This document shows, piece after piece, positions 44,808-56,196 of a stretch of 64,000 nucleotides of DNA. The first letter of the stretch is position 1. Every line of letters begins with the position of its first letter. A program made the translations under genes and the position numbers. Under the pieces are notes generated by a model that had not been told where the DNA came from, did no database searches, and saw only the letters and a list, made by a program, of their open reading frames with translations. Source of the stretch: Podospora pseudocomata (taxonomy: Eukaryota > Ascomycota > Sordariomycetes > Sordariales > Podosporaceae). The stretch covers positions 1,736,001-1,800,000 of the forward strand of contig NW_026946365.1 in NCBI RefSeq assembly GCF_035222375.1, written 5' to 3'.

Positions 44808-46526
44808 AAGTAATGCCGCGGACCGGTCGTCGCTTTGTTGCCATCGCCGTGCAGGGAGTCGAGCTGGCATCAAATGCCACCATCGAACCATTCGACAGCT
44901 GGCTAAGACTGCCTCGACTACCTCTCTGTGCCTCTCCCTGATGTACTCTCGGCAAACCATTTCTAATTCTTAATGAGCGACGGGACCTAACATTTTTGCT
45001 CTTATGCGAGCATTGAGCATTTGCAAAGGTAGTTTTTTTTTTTCTTTTTTGGGGCAGGAGTTTTGGGCATAGGATTTCAACTTGGGCTATGGATGTGGAC
45101 TCGGATCTATTTTCCTCTGATGGTTTTCATATCTACTCTTTTTGGATATCTTTTGACATGGACGAAATATTTCATGAAGGAAAAGAAAAAGAAGCAGTAA
45201 CGAAGCCAGCTCATGTGTTTTTCTCTATTTCTTTCACAATTTTCCTCTATTCCATCAAGTTATGAATAGATTGGTTATGGGATGATGAGGAAATGGAATT
45301 CATGCGAGGGGAGAGAATGATGGAGACCACCACTGGGAGGAATGGGAAGGGAATTTTGGATATGGCATTGCATGAGGCGAAGGGTCAGTCAGTCAGTCAA
45401 GTTGAAGTCTGGGGTCACGTCAACAACCCGCGTCGCTAGGGTCTTGAAAACAGGCTCTAGCTGACACTGATGAACCGCCGCATGACTTACTGGCTGGGCT
45501 GGCTGGCTACCCACCGAGGCATGAATGGAGTTGGGATATGATGACGAGACGAAGCATTGACGAGCGAGCAAAGCGGTTGGGTGTGGGTTGGGCTTTTTTT
45601 TCCTTTTTCCTTTTTTTTGATGACATTTTTTTTCCTTTTCTTCATCATCATGTATCTATGACATACCAAACGCTGCGAGCCTTTTTGTTTCTGACAACAA
45701 AAACGCAACGCAAACACGCATGCACTTACACACACACACACAAACAAATCAACAACAGGCGCTGTCACGCATCATCATCAAATTCGCATTCGCAGTTACC
45801 GTCAATTCTGGGCAACGTTTTACGAATCTACAAGAACGGCATGTGTGTGAATTGGTCGGATGATGGGATGGGGGCTGAGTTGGGAGTAGGGGAGCATGGG
45901 GGGTGGCTGAGGTATTTGGGGAAGGAGCTTGGGTTGGATTAGGTTGATGGGGTTAAAGGTGTTGGTGGTAGTGGGAGCTTGCTGGCTGGGCGAGTGTGGC
46001 TATGGCGGGCGTGTTGGTGGTGGTGACACGCAACCTCTTCCTTTGGAGGAGAGGGTTTTTATATGGTATTTGGTCAACTACCAAGACTTGCACTTGGAAA
46101 TTGACCATGTCTCGTTGAGGAAACGGGATGCTGGGAGGAAAGAATCTTTTTGGGACCCTTTTTTCTTCTTCTTTTTCATTTTTTCATGACTCTTATGACA
46201 ATTTGCAAGCAGCAAGCTAGTTGATGAAATAACAAGAACGAACCTGAGACTTTATATGACTGAATAATATCCGATGGCCGCTCGCCAAAAAAAACAGATG
46301 GGTATTGTTATTGTGTAGTGTAGTAGTGTACATGTAACTGACAGTAGATGCCAGGTAGGATGATTGTTATTATCTTCAAGGTGGGCAGGTGAGCAAACAC
46401 TTTCCCTCCTCTCTATGTTTATATGCCCCCTGTTCTCCTACTCTCTTATCGCTACAAACGCCCTATCCAAGGCCCGTCTTGGTTTCTTCGCTTTAGTCGG
46501 TCCAAACGGTTATAAGTGTTTCGGTA
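44808..46526. other. Convergent 3' intergenic region, 1.7 kb
   Basis: The gap lies between the stops of the J-domain and sterol acyltransferase genes. It is long for two 3' UTRs, and T-rich. No gene is seen. A short TCAG repeat lies at 45385-45399. Confidence 0.5.
45385..45399. repeat. (TCAG)n short repeat
   Basis: Three and a half TCAG tetramers in the convergent 3' intergenic region. Confidence 0.75.
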
Positions 46527-48367
46527 TCATACCAGCACATAGAGCGAGCAAATCTACCACCCATATTAGCGCCGCCCTCTCTCCTCCTTCTCAGAATAGG
46601 ACTTACCAGACTCAACCCTAAAATCATGCTACACCAAAAGCAAACATTATTAAACGTCTCCCTCCCCCTCACCCACCTCGTCCTCTGCAGCACCACAAGC
46701 GGCAACTGCATCATCTGACACACAAACCCATAGCCCCTCAGCTTCTTGGTGATACACCCCATCACAATCTCGTGGCCCACCGCGCTGATCAAGAACGTAA
46801 TCACCGTCGCGTTCCCCTTGCCAATATACGGCCTGCTCGCGCTGTAGACGTGTCTCCTGAGGAACGAATAAACAGGCACGTTCCACTCCCTCGAGAACTC
46901 CATCCAGTCCGTGCTATTCCACCAGTCACTATAAAAATGCCTGTCCGCAAAATGCGTAATTTCCGCAAACGCCCCAAGGACATACTCGAAAATGACCAGA
47001 AACACGAGCAAAAAGGTGAGCATGAAGGGAAAAAGTAGCCAGGAGATGGTCTCGGACAGGATGAGGAGGATTTCGCTTGGCGAAGGGGGGGCAACAGTGT
47101 CGTTAAGCCGTAAAGAGGCGTCCGTCAAGGCGGGGAGGATGAACTCCTCTGAAATGATCGTCAGTAAGAAGATGCACCCAAACGTGGCAGCGATTTTGCT
47201 GAGGAGGTTCTGCCAGTCGATCTTCTCCGTGCGGGGGTATTCGATCTCGTAGCAGAGGGTTGGGCAGCACAAGAAGTCGAGGTAGTTCCACCAGGTGAGG
47301 TTGGATGGGTAGGTGATGTTGCCTATCGGGCTGGTGAGCTCCCTGGCCAAGACTTCGCGAAGCTGGGCTAGCTCGTCGGATTCCTCGCTGGATTCGTGGT
47401 GGTCGTCTTTTTCGAGGAGTTGGTGCTGTTGGGCGCTGCCGTTTGCGCTTCGCGGGCTGGTGGCAACGGTGCCCATGGGGTTTTCGGGGGTTGGGTAGAG
47501 GTAGGCTGGGGCGCGGGAGGCTGTGGATGGGTCGTCGAGGTCGCGGAGACGTTTTTCGGCTTCGGAGAGATGACCGTTGTAGAAGGCGTAGGAGTGCATC
47601 TTCATGAGCATGACCATGGTGTGGAGGATCAGGAAGACTTGGGCTGTCCAGGTCCAACCGAACAGAAAGGGCACGGCGATCCAGAGCGCCAGCCACAGGA
47701 CTTGATATATGCTCATGATGGCTGTTCCGCCTTTGGCCCAGGTCAGGGAGCTGCCGGCGGGCGCATCGCGGAAGAGCTTTTGTAAGGGGAGGGCGACTGC
47801 TGTGCTGGCGACCATGAGAAAATCAGCGATGGCGAGATGCCAGAGCTTGACAGTAAAAAGGCTCCATATTTGAACGCGCATTGGGTATCCGGTGTCCTTT
47901 ACATTGCGCAACATGGTGGTGACGGCCATGATGGCCAGGCCGATCCAGAAGAGGTTGAAGAAGCCATGGAAGTCGCGGTAGTCGCTGTTGGGATCGAAGT
48001 GGGAAACTCGACTGGCGAACTCAATGGTGGGGAAGAGACGTCGGCGGTGCTCTGCGCGAACCTGCTTACGGGCGGAAGAGAGCGCCTTGACGGACTGAGG
48101 AGCATCTGGGGGTACTGGTGTTGATCGGCCGCTATGAGGAGAGACGCTGTGGTTAGCCAGTTGCCACACAGCTATCGCAGCTCTGGCATTCGAATTGACT
48201 CACCTAGTGGTAGCCGTGGCGTGACCATTGGTATTTGGATCAAGAGCGCCGTTTGGCTCGGAAAGGTTACTGATGTGGGAGAGCTGGGTATGGACTGGTT
48301 TCCTAGGGCGCGGGCGCAAGATGCGATCGGGACCTTCCGAGACATCGGCCGACGTGGTGGACGACAT
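46527..48367 (-). CDS. ARE2: Sterol O-acyltransferase, ARE2-like (MBOAT family)
   Basis: Multi-span ER enzyme that transfers a fatty acyl group to sterols, or to diacylglycerol in some fungi, for storage in lipid droplets. Exons are 48367-48204, 48131-46607 and 46553-46527, giving 571 aa. The N-terminus is cytosolic and Ser/Pro/Arg-rich. FRDFHGF-type sequence (YRDFHGFFNLFW) opens the membrane part. The family block FYSDWWNS is present, and the catalytic histidine lies in SAVGHEIVMG. Several strongly hydrophobic spans are visible. The final exon is only 27 nt and codes ICSLYVLV plus stop; its use replaces a non-homologous tail of an uninterrupted frame and gives the usual family ending. Introns are 72 and 53 nt. 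ARE versus DGAT1 substrate preference cannot be read from the sequence with certainty. Confidence 0.92.
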
Positions 48368-51152
48368 TGCTAGATACGAACCGTAAGTAGCACGATACGA
48401 GCAAAAACTAGGACGGCACGTGTAGATCCAAAGGTTCGAGTGCGGTTCGGGTCCTCAAATTAAAGTTTCCACAAAAGCTTCAGGGAAACGCGCTTGTGGT
48501 GACGGTATCAAAAGAACAGGGAACAATAGGCATTCGATGCTTGTCACCCTGACCCTACCAACGGAGGAAAACAAGAAATGAAGGTATCATGAGCCATGTC
48601 CAACTCGCAAACTCCGTTTTAGCAACCGGTGATACGCGTACAATTGGCCTCGAGAATAATTAGAGTGACCTTCCACTTTGCGACCAACAGTCTCGGATTG
48701 CTCGGCTGGCGTCAGCTTCAAGAACACTACGTCACTGACACGTGACTAGCAGGGGTCCATGACATTCCAAGACATCCGTTAGAGTCTTTGATTCTCTCTT
48801 TCCGGTACACTTCGAATCGCCGCCTCGCAAAGTCCCAAAATCCCAAATGCGGTGCTGCTTCGGAAGACGTGGGTCAGATCTGAGCCACGGCGTTGACGCG
48901 CCCCAATATGTGTTTCCTCGAGATGCCTTGAGAGGCTGACGCTGATCGGGCGTTATGGCGCTTTATCATGGCCCCTGGGCTGCGCGGGACGAGCCGCTTC
49001 TCTCGATTATTACAGACAAGTATGGACCAGATGGATAGAGAAAAAAGATACGGGCGACAGAGGCTTTCTGCCTAGTCGAACCCCAAAAAAGCCACAAAGC
49101 AATTGGGTTTGCCTATTCTGTGCTATCCAAGACAAAAACGTCAACGGACACCCGGCTCGCCCGGATCTACGGCACCACCATGAGGCCCCAGTTACGTCAA
49201 ACAAGCAGAAGCAGCTCCCGATGGCAGGTTCAAATAAAGAAAAGCCGGCAATCATGGAATGTTGAACCGAGTTACACCATTTTGGGGAAAGCCTTATGCG
49301 TGAGATGTTGCTTCGGAACTCAAAACACAGGGCACTGAGGCTGTGTCCTTGTTGGCGACACTCCCCATTGCACCGGAATTTCTCGCCGGCATCATATGTG
49401 CCGCAGAAGTGAGTGGATGGGCTCACAGGTTGGGCTATGATACCGAGCGACATGGAGATCCTTTCTGTTCGTCCGACTCTGTGTGAGACTGGGGGACCAA
49501 TAAATATCCAGAATTGACCATCGTGGTGTTGCGGGGCAAAGTCAGACGAGGGGTTGGGCTCTTGGTCATCCCTCCCCCACCATCTCCCCTCTATCTTTTT
49601 CGATACACCACGGCCAATCTTCAGATCGATATCTCGTGGGGCGGTTGTCTGAACACAACTGGCTTTTTGTTGCTTGTTATCTTTGCACCATAGCAGAGAT
49701 AAGCTGCTTACACTGCAGTCAACATCTGGTAAGGAAAAGGACAGGGTATCAGCCGAAGACAGAGCTGGTATCTCGGGAGTCAGAGATAGGATGAAAGCCT
49801 CATCAGGGAAGCGATGCAACGAGAAAGATATTTTTGTCAGCCGCCTTCTAAGAACATTCCTAATTACAGCACCATGACGGCCGGTTTCTTTCTTGCGTCA
49901 AGCGTCTTGGCGATATCTTTGATCAAGATGGAAGAATGGCCTTGAAGGATATCAACGGGACTTCTGTTCTTTGTCTCATCCGACTTGTCAGGGTCCCATG
50001 ATGTTGACCGCCCACATGGCCGCGGTCCACTGATGAACTGCACTTGGTGAGACGGTTCGATCTCCTTCCTGTCTTGAGACGGTCACACAAGATAGAATCC
50101 CCCAAAGCGTTTTGGGCGATTTGCTGAGTGGCGGGCCCATTCATCGCCAAATGGACCTCGCCTCCGACCCGTGCCCCTGATTGTGAGTGTCATGGGTTCA
50201 AATAACTAGCACTATCATAAAGGCGCTGGATTTCTTCCGAAATTCAACGTTACCTCGAGAGTCTCGACCCCGATCCCCGTCAACCTCACCTTCAACCTAA
50301 CCCTCAAAAAAATCAAAAAACGAAATTGACAACCGGGACCAGCTGCCCGGCCAGGCAAGGTCGCAACCCGCATCGTCACCAACCAAGGTACTAAAGATTA
50401 CAAGTGGAGTTTGAGATCACGACCAGACTTTCTCTCCACGCCAGACGGGCATACAAACAGGTCACAAGCGCAAGGCTTGCGCACGCCCTGCGCAGCGCCT
50501 TTTCTCCCAACGCGCACAACAAGAGTGCTCTTGAAAAAAAAAGGAGGACTTTTGGTCCGGGAGTCCGGACGAGAACCCGTTATCAATCGATTTCTTCCCG
50601 ACACCAAGCAAACCTTGGACGGTTATCAGCAGTTCTCGTCGAACCACCACCACTCTCCCACTCTCCCACTGGGCCACAACTGCAGCAACGCCTATCTCTG
50701 AGTGGCTTTCTGAGACCCAGTCGACCAGTCGGCCCACGACCACGCGCAACAAGCAGCAAGCAGCAGCAGGAGTAGCAGTACATCGCATCGCATCGCCTCG
50801 CCTCGCCGTGCCTCGCCGTCTCCCTCCCTCGTCGTCCAGGTCAGGTCCCTCTGTTTGTCCAGTGCAGGTCGCAGGTCCCGGTGCAGGCACCCTTGAGGCA
50901 CCCTTGGCGGATTGGGCGTCCGGGAGAAGCCAAGCAGAAGCCGCAGAACACCCCGGGCCCCACCCAGCCGCCCACACCCCAGTCTGGGTGTGCTGAGTGT
51001 GCCCACTAAAAGGTTGCCCTGGACGGTGTCACGCTCCGCGAAAGCGACTGCGAAAGTGTGAGTGTGAGAGTCTGGGGAGGGTCCCACGGTCCCCAACATC
51101 CCGCTGCGTCGGCCGAAGTTGCGCTGACTTCTGACCCGAAGCAAGCGCAGCC
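48368..51152. other. Intergenic, divergent promoters, 2.8 kb
   Basis: Upstream region of both the sterol acyltransferase (minus) and the protein kinase (plus). A long minus-strand frame at 49010-49819 lacks family features and is rejected. The 700 bp before the kinase start are GC-rich with CATCG/CCTCG pentamers (50781-50815), and probably make a long leader. Confidence 0.5.
50781..50815. repeat. CATCG/CCTCG pentamer repeat
   Basis: Tandem CATCG units pass into CCTCG units in the probable leader of the kinase gene. Confidence 0.8.
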
Positions 51153-53555
51153 ATGGCTTCGCGGCCACCCCATCCAGATCCCATAAACCTCCCCCAATCT
51201 GCTCCGTCGGTGCTCGTATCCTCCGACAGACGTGACGACACCGATCCCCATCATGGCCGCCCCTACGAGCCTGCGGCTTCCATAGCTGCCGCCAGAGGCC
51301 GAGAGCAACACGATTTCTTCGCCCCTACTACCTCTGCGCAACCCAAACCCGCGCCTGATTCGGCCTCCCCTTACACAGAGACAGCAGCAGGTGTAACGCT
51401 GACCTCTGGTTCAGTCCCTCGGTTTTCTCTGAGTCCTGTGCAATTCCACGCCCACACTACAGCCCCGTCGCCTCCCCCTCCGCTGCCGGCCCGGTCCGCT
51501 GCTCGTTCTCCGTCCTCCTCGACTCAGGACCCGTTCGCCCCCCCGAGTCACAGCTTTTCCTCCCAACGACCGGCCCACCTCGGCAGCAACGCCCTGCGGC
51601 TGCAAACCGAACTTCGCCCCGGCTCTCCCCCGCATTCGAACTCCCACCACGGCTTCACGGCGCCAGCAAGGAACCCGAAGCCCTCGCCGAAACTCTCCTT
51701 GAGGCGCGTTCCTTCGGCCTCTTCCCTACGCTCGATCACGAGAACGCCCAGCTTCAAGGCCGGCAGCCTGTCCGGTGCCATTGGTTCAGCCTCGGCTGCG
51801 AGCTCGACCGTGGCGAGTCCTGTCATTGCCGCGATGGGCGACGTTACTCCCTTGCCTTCCCCTCTGCTCTCGACACATTCTCCGGGACCATGGAAGCGCC
51901 ATGCCAGCGAAGCCTCGGCCTTGCGGTCACCAGTCGACGATGGTCTCCCAGAAGCGATTCCAGAAGACCCCAAGACAGCAACCACCCCGACAAATGTAAA
52001 GTTCCGCGGGTATGCGGCGCTCTCATCACAGCATGCGGCGGGGATATTGGCCGAGAATGCAGTGGCCGAAAGGCCTGGATACCTTGCGAAACCCAAATCA
52101 CATACCAGGAACAGGAGTATCAGCGATTACAAGCCAGATCCAATGTTGATACCTAAGCGGATGTCGACAGTTTCTGGATCGCGCGTGAAAGCTGACCATG
52201 CGAGCCTTTCCGAACCACATATGCGGCGGGAGCGTAACCTATCCGAAGCACGAGGTTTGACGCCCATCGAAAAGCCACCCACTCCACCTCCGAGCGAGTC
52301 CTCACTCAGTGCCACAGAATCATGCTCCTCGTCCAAGAGCTCGACGGCCTCCCTCACCAGCACCAGGAAGCACCCTCCACCAGAATACTTTGAAGCCTTT
52401 GGTAGGCATGACTCGAAACGACGTCGGTGGAGGGCTATTGGGCAGCTGGGCCAGGGTACTTTCAGTCGGGTCATGCTTGCGACGAGCCAGACATCACCTG
52501 CCTCGGACGACGAGGACATCTCCCCTAGCACCGTCCCCGTCACGCCAGATCTATCGGCACAGCACGAGCGGCGATCGCTCGTTGCGGTCAAGATCTGCGA
52601 GCATGGGGCTCTAGGCGGCGCCTCAGAAGAACGAATCGAGATGAGTCTCAAACGTGAACTAGAGGTTATGAAGTGCATCCGGCACCCATCTCTGGTGAAC
52701 CTCAAGGCCTGGAGCATCGAATCGTCGCGGGCGATCCTTGTCCTCAGCTATTATCCCGGCGGTGACCTCTTCGATGTTGCCAGTAAACATCGGGACCTAC
52801 TCAGCCCTCCGCTCTTGAGCCGCATGTTCGCCGAGTTGATAGGCGCTGTCAGCTATCTTCACGGCAAGAAGATTGTCCATAGAGATATAAAACTCGAGAG
52901 TGAGTGCTTCCCCCTGCCTCCACATCCTCGTACCTTTTGATTGCATCATGTAAATCTGACTTCGGTGTTAGACGTCCTGGTCAATCTCACGCCGGAGGAA
53001 CTATGCGTGAAAGACGTGAACTGGGCGGCGTACCCATATCCCGTCATCACGCTTAGCGACCTCGGCCTCTCCCGACAAGTCGAGGATGACGAGATGCTCA
53101 CAACAAGATGCGGCTCAGATGATTACGCTGCGCCTGAAGTAATAATGGGCCAGCCCTACGACGGCCGCGCCACCGATGCGTGGTCACTGGGCGTGCTTCT
53201 CTACGCGTTGTTGGAAGGCAGGTTACCTTTTGACCCCCACCCCGGTGCTGGCGATTATGCCATGCAATTGCGGATGCGGAGTCGCACTAGTCACCGTATC
53301 GCCCGCATAGAATGGCGGTGGATCGAGTACGGGGTCAAGGACGGTGAGGATGGAGAAGGGGACCACGAAGCGGACCTTGCCAAGTTTGATGCCAAGGGCT
53401 TGACCGGCGCCATGGAGGTTGTAGAAGGACTTCTCAAACGCGCAAAGAGCCGTTGGTCTGTGGCCAAGGTGGCCGAAACCAAATGGGTGTCTGATGCCAT
53501 CCAGGTCCCTGACGGCATCAAGTTTAGAGAGGAAGAGGAAGGTGAGGAAGTTTAA
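51153..53555 (+). CDS. Serine/threonine protein kinase, fungal
   Basis: Large protein kinase; substrate unknown. Exons are 51153-52899 and 52972-53555, giving 776 aa. The first 415 residues are disordered, rich in Ser, Pro and Ala. The kinase domain begins near 425 with the Gly loop GQLGQGTFSRV. An acidic insert of about 30 residues precedes VAVKICEHG; then come LKRELEVM (helix C Glu), IVHRDIKLENVL, DLGLSRQ (DLG instead of DFG), YAAPEV and DAWSLGVLLYALLEGRLPF. A 16-residue insert follows HRDIKLENVLVNL. The 72-nt intron cuts the Asn codon of HRDIKLEN; removing it restores the motif. The overall plan resembles yeast Prr1/Prr2 or the Npr/Hal kinases, but I am not certain of the subfamily. All key catalytic residues are present, so it should be active. 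Confidence 0.88.
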
Positions 53556-54622
53556 CAGCGTACTATACTATGATGGACGGTCCAGGCTGGGTGGGCGTTA
53601 TCCGCACCCGGCCGGCACGAGGCATGAAACTCCTCTTGACCTCTCAAGCGGTTAGGTAGGGAAGAGGGAAAGGGAAATGCGGTATGGAGGTATAGGATTG
53701 GCATGGGAACCGAGTAATGAAAGCCAGGGAATCACATGCGGTCAATGGGAAGACGTAACAAAGGCTTCTTGGAGGGCAGATGCTGAAGAGGGGGGTCACT
53801 CCTTTCTGAGATTCTTGGGGTGTTTACAGTTTGTTGTGGGATAATTCCACGACGTCGGTGTTTGCTTTTTTTTGCTTCTGTTCTTTTCTTCCAGCGTTGG
53901 AGGAAAACCATGTTTTAAAAGAGAACAAAATTGAAAGACGAATTATGTGTGGTTTTTCCGCTGTATGATGCACTGACAGCACAGTTATTGGAGTTTTTGG
54001 GTATTGTCGGGAAACAAGGGGGACAAAACAGATCTTGATATAGATCTTGGATTGGTTATCCTGAGCGATTCATGGCGCTGGGCTTGGTAGAGTTTAGCTA
54101 CATTTATATATTCTTGTCTGAAGAAGGCTCACAAGCTGCCGCTGTTTGTTAGCTGGAAGCAACAGAGTTTGAAGAAAAACACTGTACAATCATAGAGCTC
54201 CAATAAAAGATGGAAAAAATAAAAGTCGAACCCATCTTGAATCAAGTGAACCGTACCATGGCGTATATGATTCGTTGATGTATGCAGAAAAATGACGTTC
54301 TTGAAATGAACACAGGTATAAATCCCAACATAAAACACGAATGGGTTGCTCAGAGTGCTTTAGGTGATTACTTGTTCTATATCACTGTCAACGATCTAAG
54401 GACGCCAATATATCTCTACGCTCAAGTCTATACCTCCTCCTGTTTATCCATAATCCAGTCTCGTGTGTGGCATCCAACCCAGATGTGGTGTGGATTCCCA
54501 CTTTCTTCCAACACGCATGCGCGTACAACCACCCCCCAGAAAGAAAAGCCTTTACCCCAGTCGCATATATCTGACCCTTCTCCTCTTTACATCTACCTTC
54601 TCTACCTCCCTCCATACCCTTT
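53556..54622. other. Convergent 3' intergenic region
   Basis: About 1.07 kb between the stops of the kinase and the thioesterase genes. It is AT-rich and has no supportable gene. Confidence 0.5.
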
Positions 54623-55471
54623 TCACCTCTTCTCCTCCCCCCAACTAACAAACCTCCTCATGTGCCACCCCTCCAACTCCCCACACGCCCTCCCAATCTC
54701 CTCCGTCACCACATCCACATTCTCCATCTCACTAAAGATGTTAAAGTGATGACCCGGTATATCCACCACCTTGGTGATCAAACCCTTTCTATACCTATCC
54801 CAACCCAAGTGCTTATCCTCCCGACAAACATCAACCCTGCTGACCGTCCCCTCCACCTCCCCAGGAACAGGCACCTTGTCCTTTGCCCTGAGAAGTATAA
54901 CCGGTGGTGGTTTCCTTCCCTCCCAAGAAGGCAACTCCCACTCCCCCACCATCCTCGAGCTCTCAGAAAAACACCTCGTCACCTTCCTCTTCGTCTCCTC
55001 CTTCGTATGAGGCCCCCAGGCCGCCCCATTCCGGATGATCTTCAAAAACCCCTCACTCCCCCCTCTCCTCCAAGCCAAAGGACAGACAGAGTCAATCATG
55101 ACTATCCCCAGCAGATTCAACCGGCTACCATCCCCCTCCTCCTTTGCCAGCTGAGACGCCACCTCCAGCGACAAGAGCCCTCCCAGTGACCAACCACCGA
55201 TGATCAGGTTCCCCCTCGGGACGACAGACTTGATGTATTCGATGTAGAGGCTGGCCATCTCGGGAATCCCGCCGGGGAACGGCTCGCCGGAATCGTAATG
55301 GGGGTTGGAGATGCCGTGGAGGGGGCGGTCGAGCTCGTTGAGGCAGTAGTAGGAGAATATCGTGCCGCCTCCGTCGTGGATTAGCACCAGGGGGGTGGGG
55401 GGTTTGGACCAGAGGGAGGACGACGGGGAGGAGGGGCCGGTTTGGATTAGGGAGGGGTTGTCGGGGAACAT
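54623..55471 (-). CDS. Stand-alone alpha/beta-hydrolase thioesterase
   Basis: Thioesterase of the type found at the ends of polyketide or peptide synthases or encoded next to them; it releases or edits acyl chains held as thioesters. Single exon, 282 aa, beginning MFPDNPSLIQTGP; an ATG 30 nt upstream is less likely. Visible: LVLIHDGGGTIFSYY (oxyanion region), the nucleophile elbow GGWSLGG, a lid-like basic stretch, and the histidine in DIPGHHFNIFSE. The acid is probably the Asp in LLRAKDKVP or the Asp in VMIDSV. No signal peptide is seen, so it should be cytosolic. It lies 725 bp from an FAD monooxygenase on the same strand, a pairing common in fungal secondary metabolism, though no synthase is present in the window. 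Confidence 0.86.
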   Translation of the reverse strand: MFPDNPSLIQTGPSSPSSSLWSKPPTPLVLIHDGGGTIFSYYCLNELDRPLHGISNPHYDSGEPFPGGIPEMASLYIEYIKSVVPRGNLIIGGWSLGGLLSLEVASQLAKEEGDGSRLNLLGIVMIDSVCPLAWRRGGSEGFLKIIRNGAAWGPHTKEETKRKVTRCFSESSRMVGEWELPSWEGRKPPPVILLRAKDKVPVPGEVEGTVSRVDVCREDKHLGWDRYRKGLITKVVDIPGHHFNIFSEMENVDVVTEEIGRACGELEGWHMRRFVSWGEEKR

Positions 55472-56196
55472 CTTTTTTCCTTTCTTTCTTGATAAAACCA
55501 AAGAGTCAAAGTTTGATGGTTCCCACCGGATGTCGTTCCCTAGACCTCTTCAAAATTGCACAGCCCAAAGTCGGATGTTATGAATCGTGAGGAGTGACAA
55601 AGACGTGATCCTCACTTGCTGTGTGAAGCTTGGGATCGAAGTTGTGTGTTGAGGTATTGCAAACGCTACACGCTTTGAAAACTCACTCTCTCACAATCTT
55701 TGAACCTAGTTTGAGAATCTCGTTTGCAAATCTCACTTCATTCCCAAGTCGTGATGCCGGTCCAAAAAGCATGTCTGAGTAACGTCGGAATGCCTGCTGG
55801 CTGTGCCAGGATTATGCTCGTCAGCCCCGCCTTAATGCTGAGCTCATGCAAGTGTGGGTTGCAGTTTGGGCCTCAAACCGGACATGATCGATATTGGAGC
55901 ATTGTTTCGGCGGGATTCTGCCTGTCTTATCAAGAGATTACTCAGGGTTAGGGCTGGGTATACATCATCCCCTGAAATCACCGAACTATCCTCACTTGAT
56001 TCACGTATCTTCATTGCACACATGTGTAAGTGAACGAGTACGGAAATGCCAGTGCTTCGTAAAAGAGGACACGAAGAGAGGTTCTAGAATACGAAACAAT
56101 AAGGGTTTCAAAGCACACACTGTGCTAATAATTACAAAGCTATCTATCCACGGCTTCTAAAGCCGAGATCTGAAAATCGCAAATGTGAAGCCCATT
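55472..56196. other. Intergenic between thioesterase and monooxygenase
   Basis: About 725 bp holding the thioesterase promoter and the monooxygenase 3' UTR. No other feature is seen. Confidence 0.5.

Noticed and set aside
49010-49819. Minus-strand 269-codon open frame
   Set aside because: No domain, no biased composition typical of genes, and many cysteines and tryptophans as in random frames. It probably lies in a promoter or leader region.
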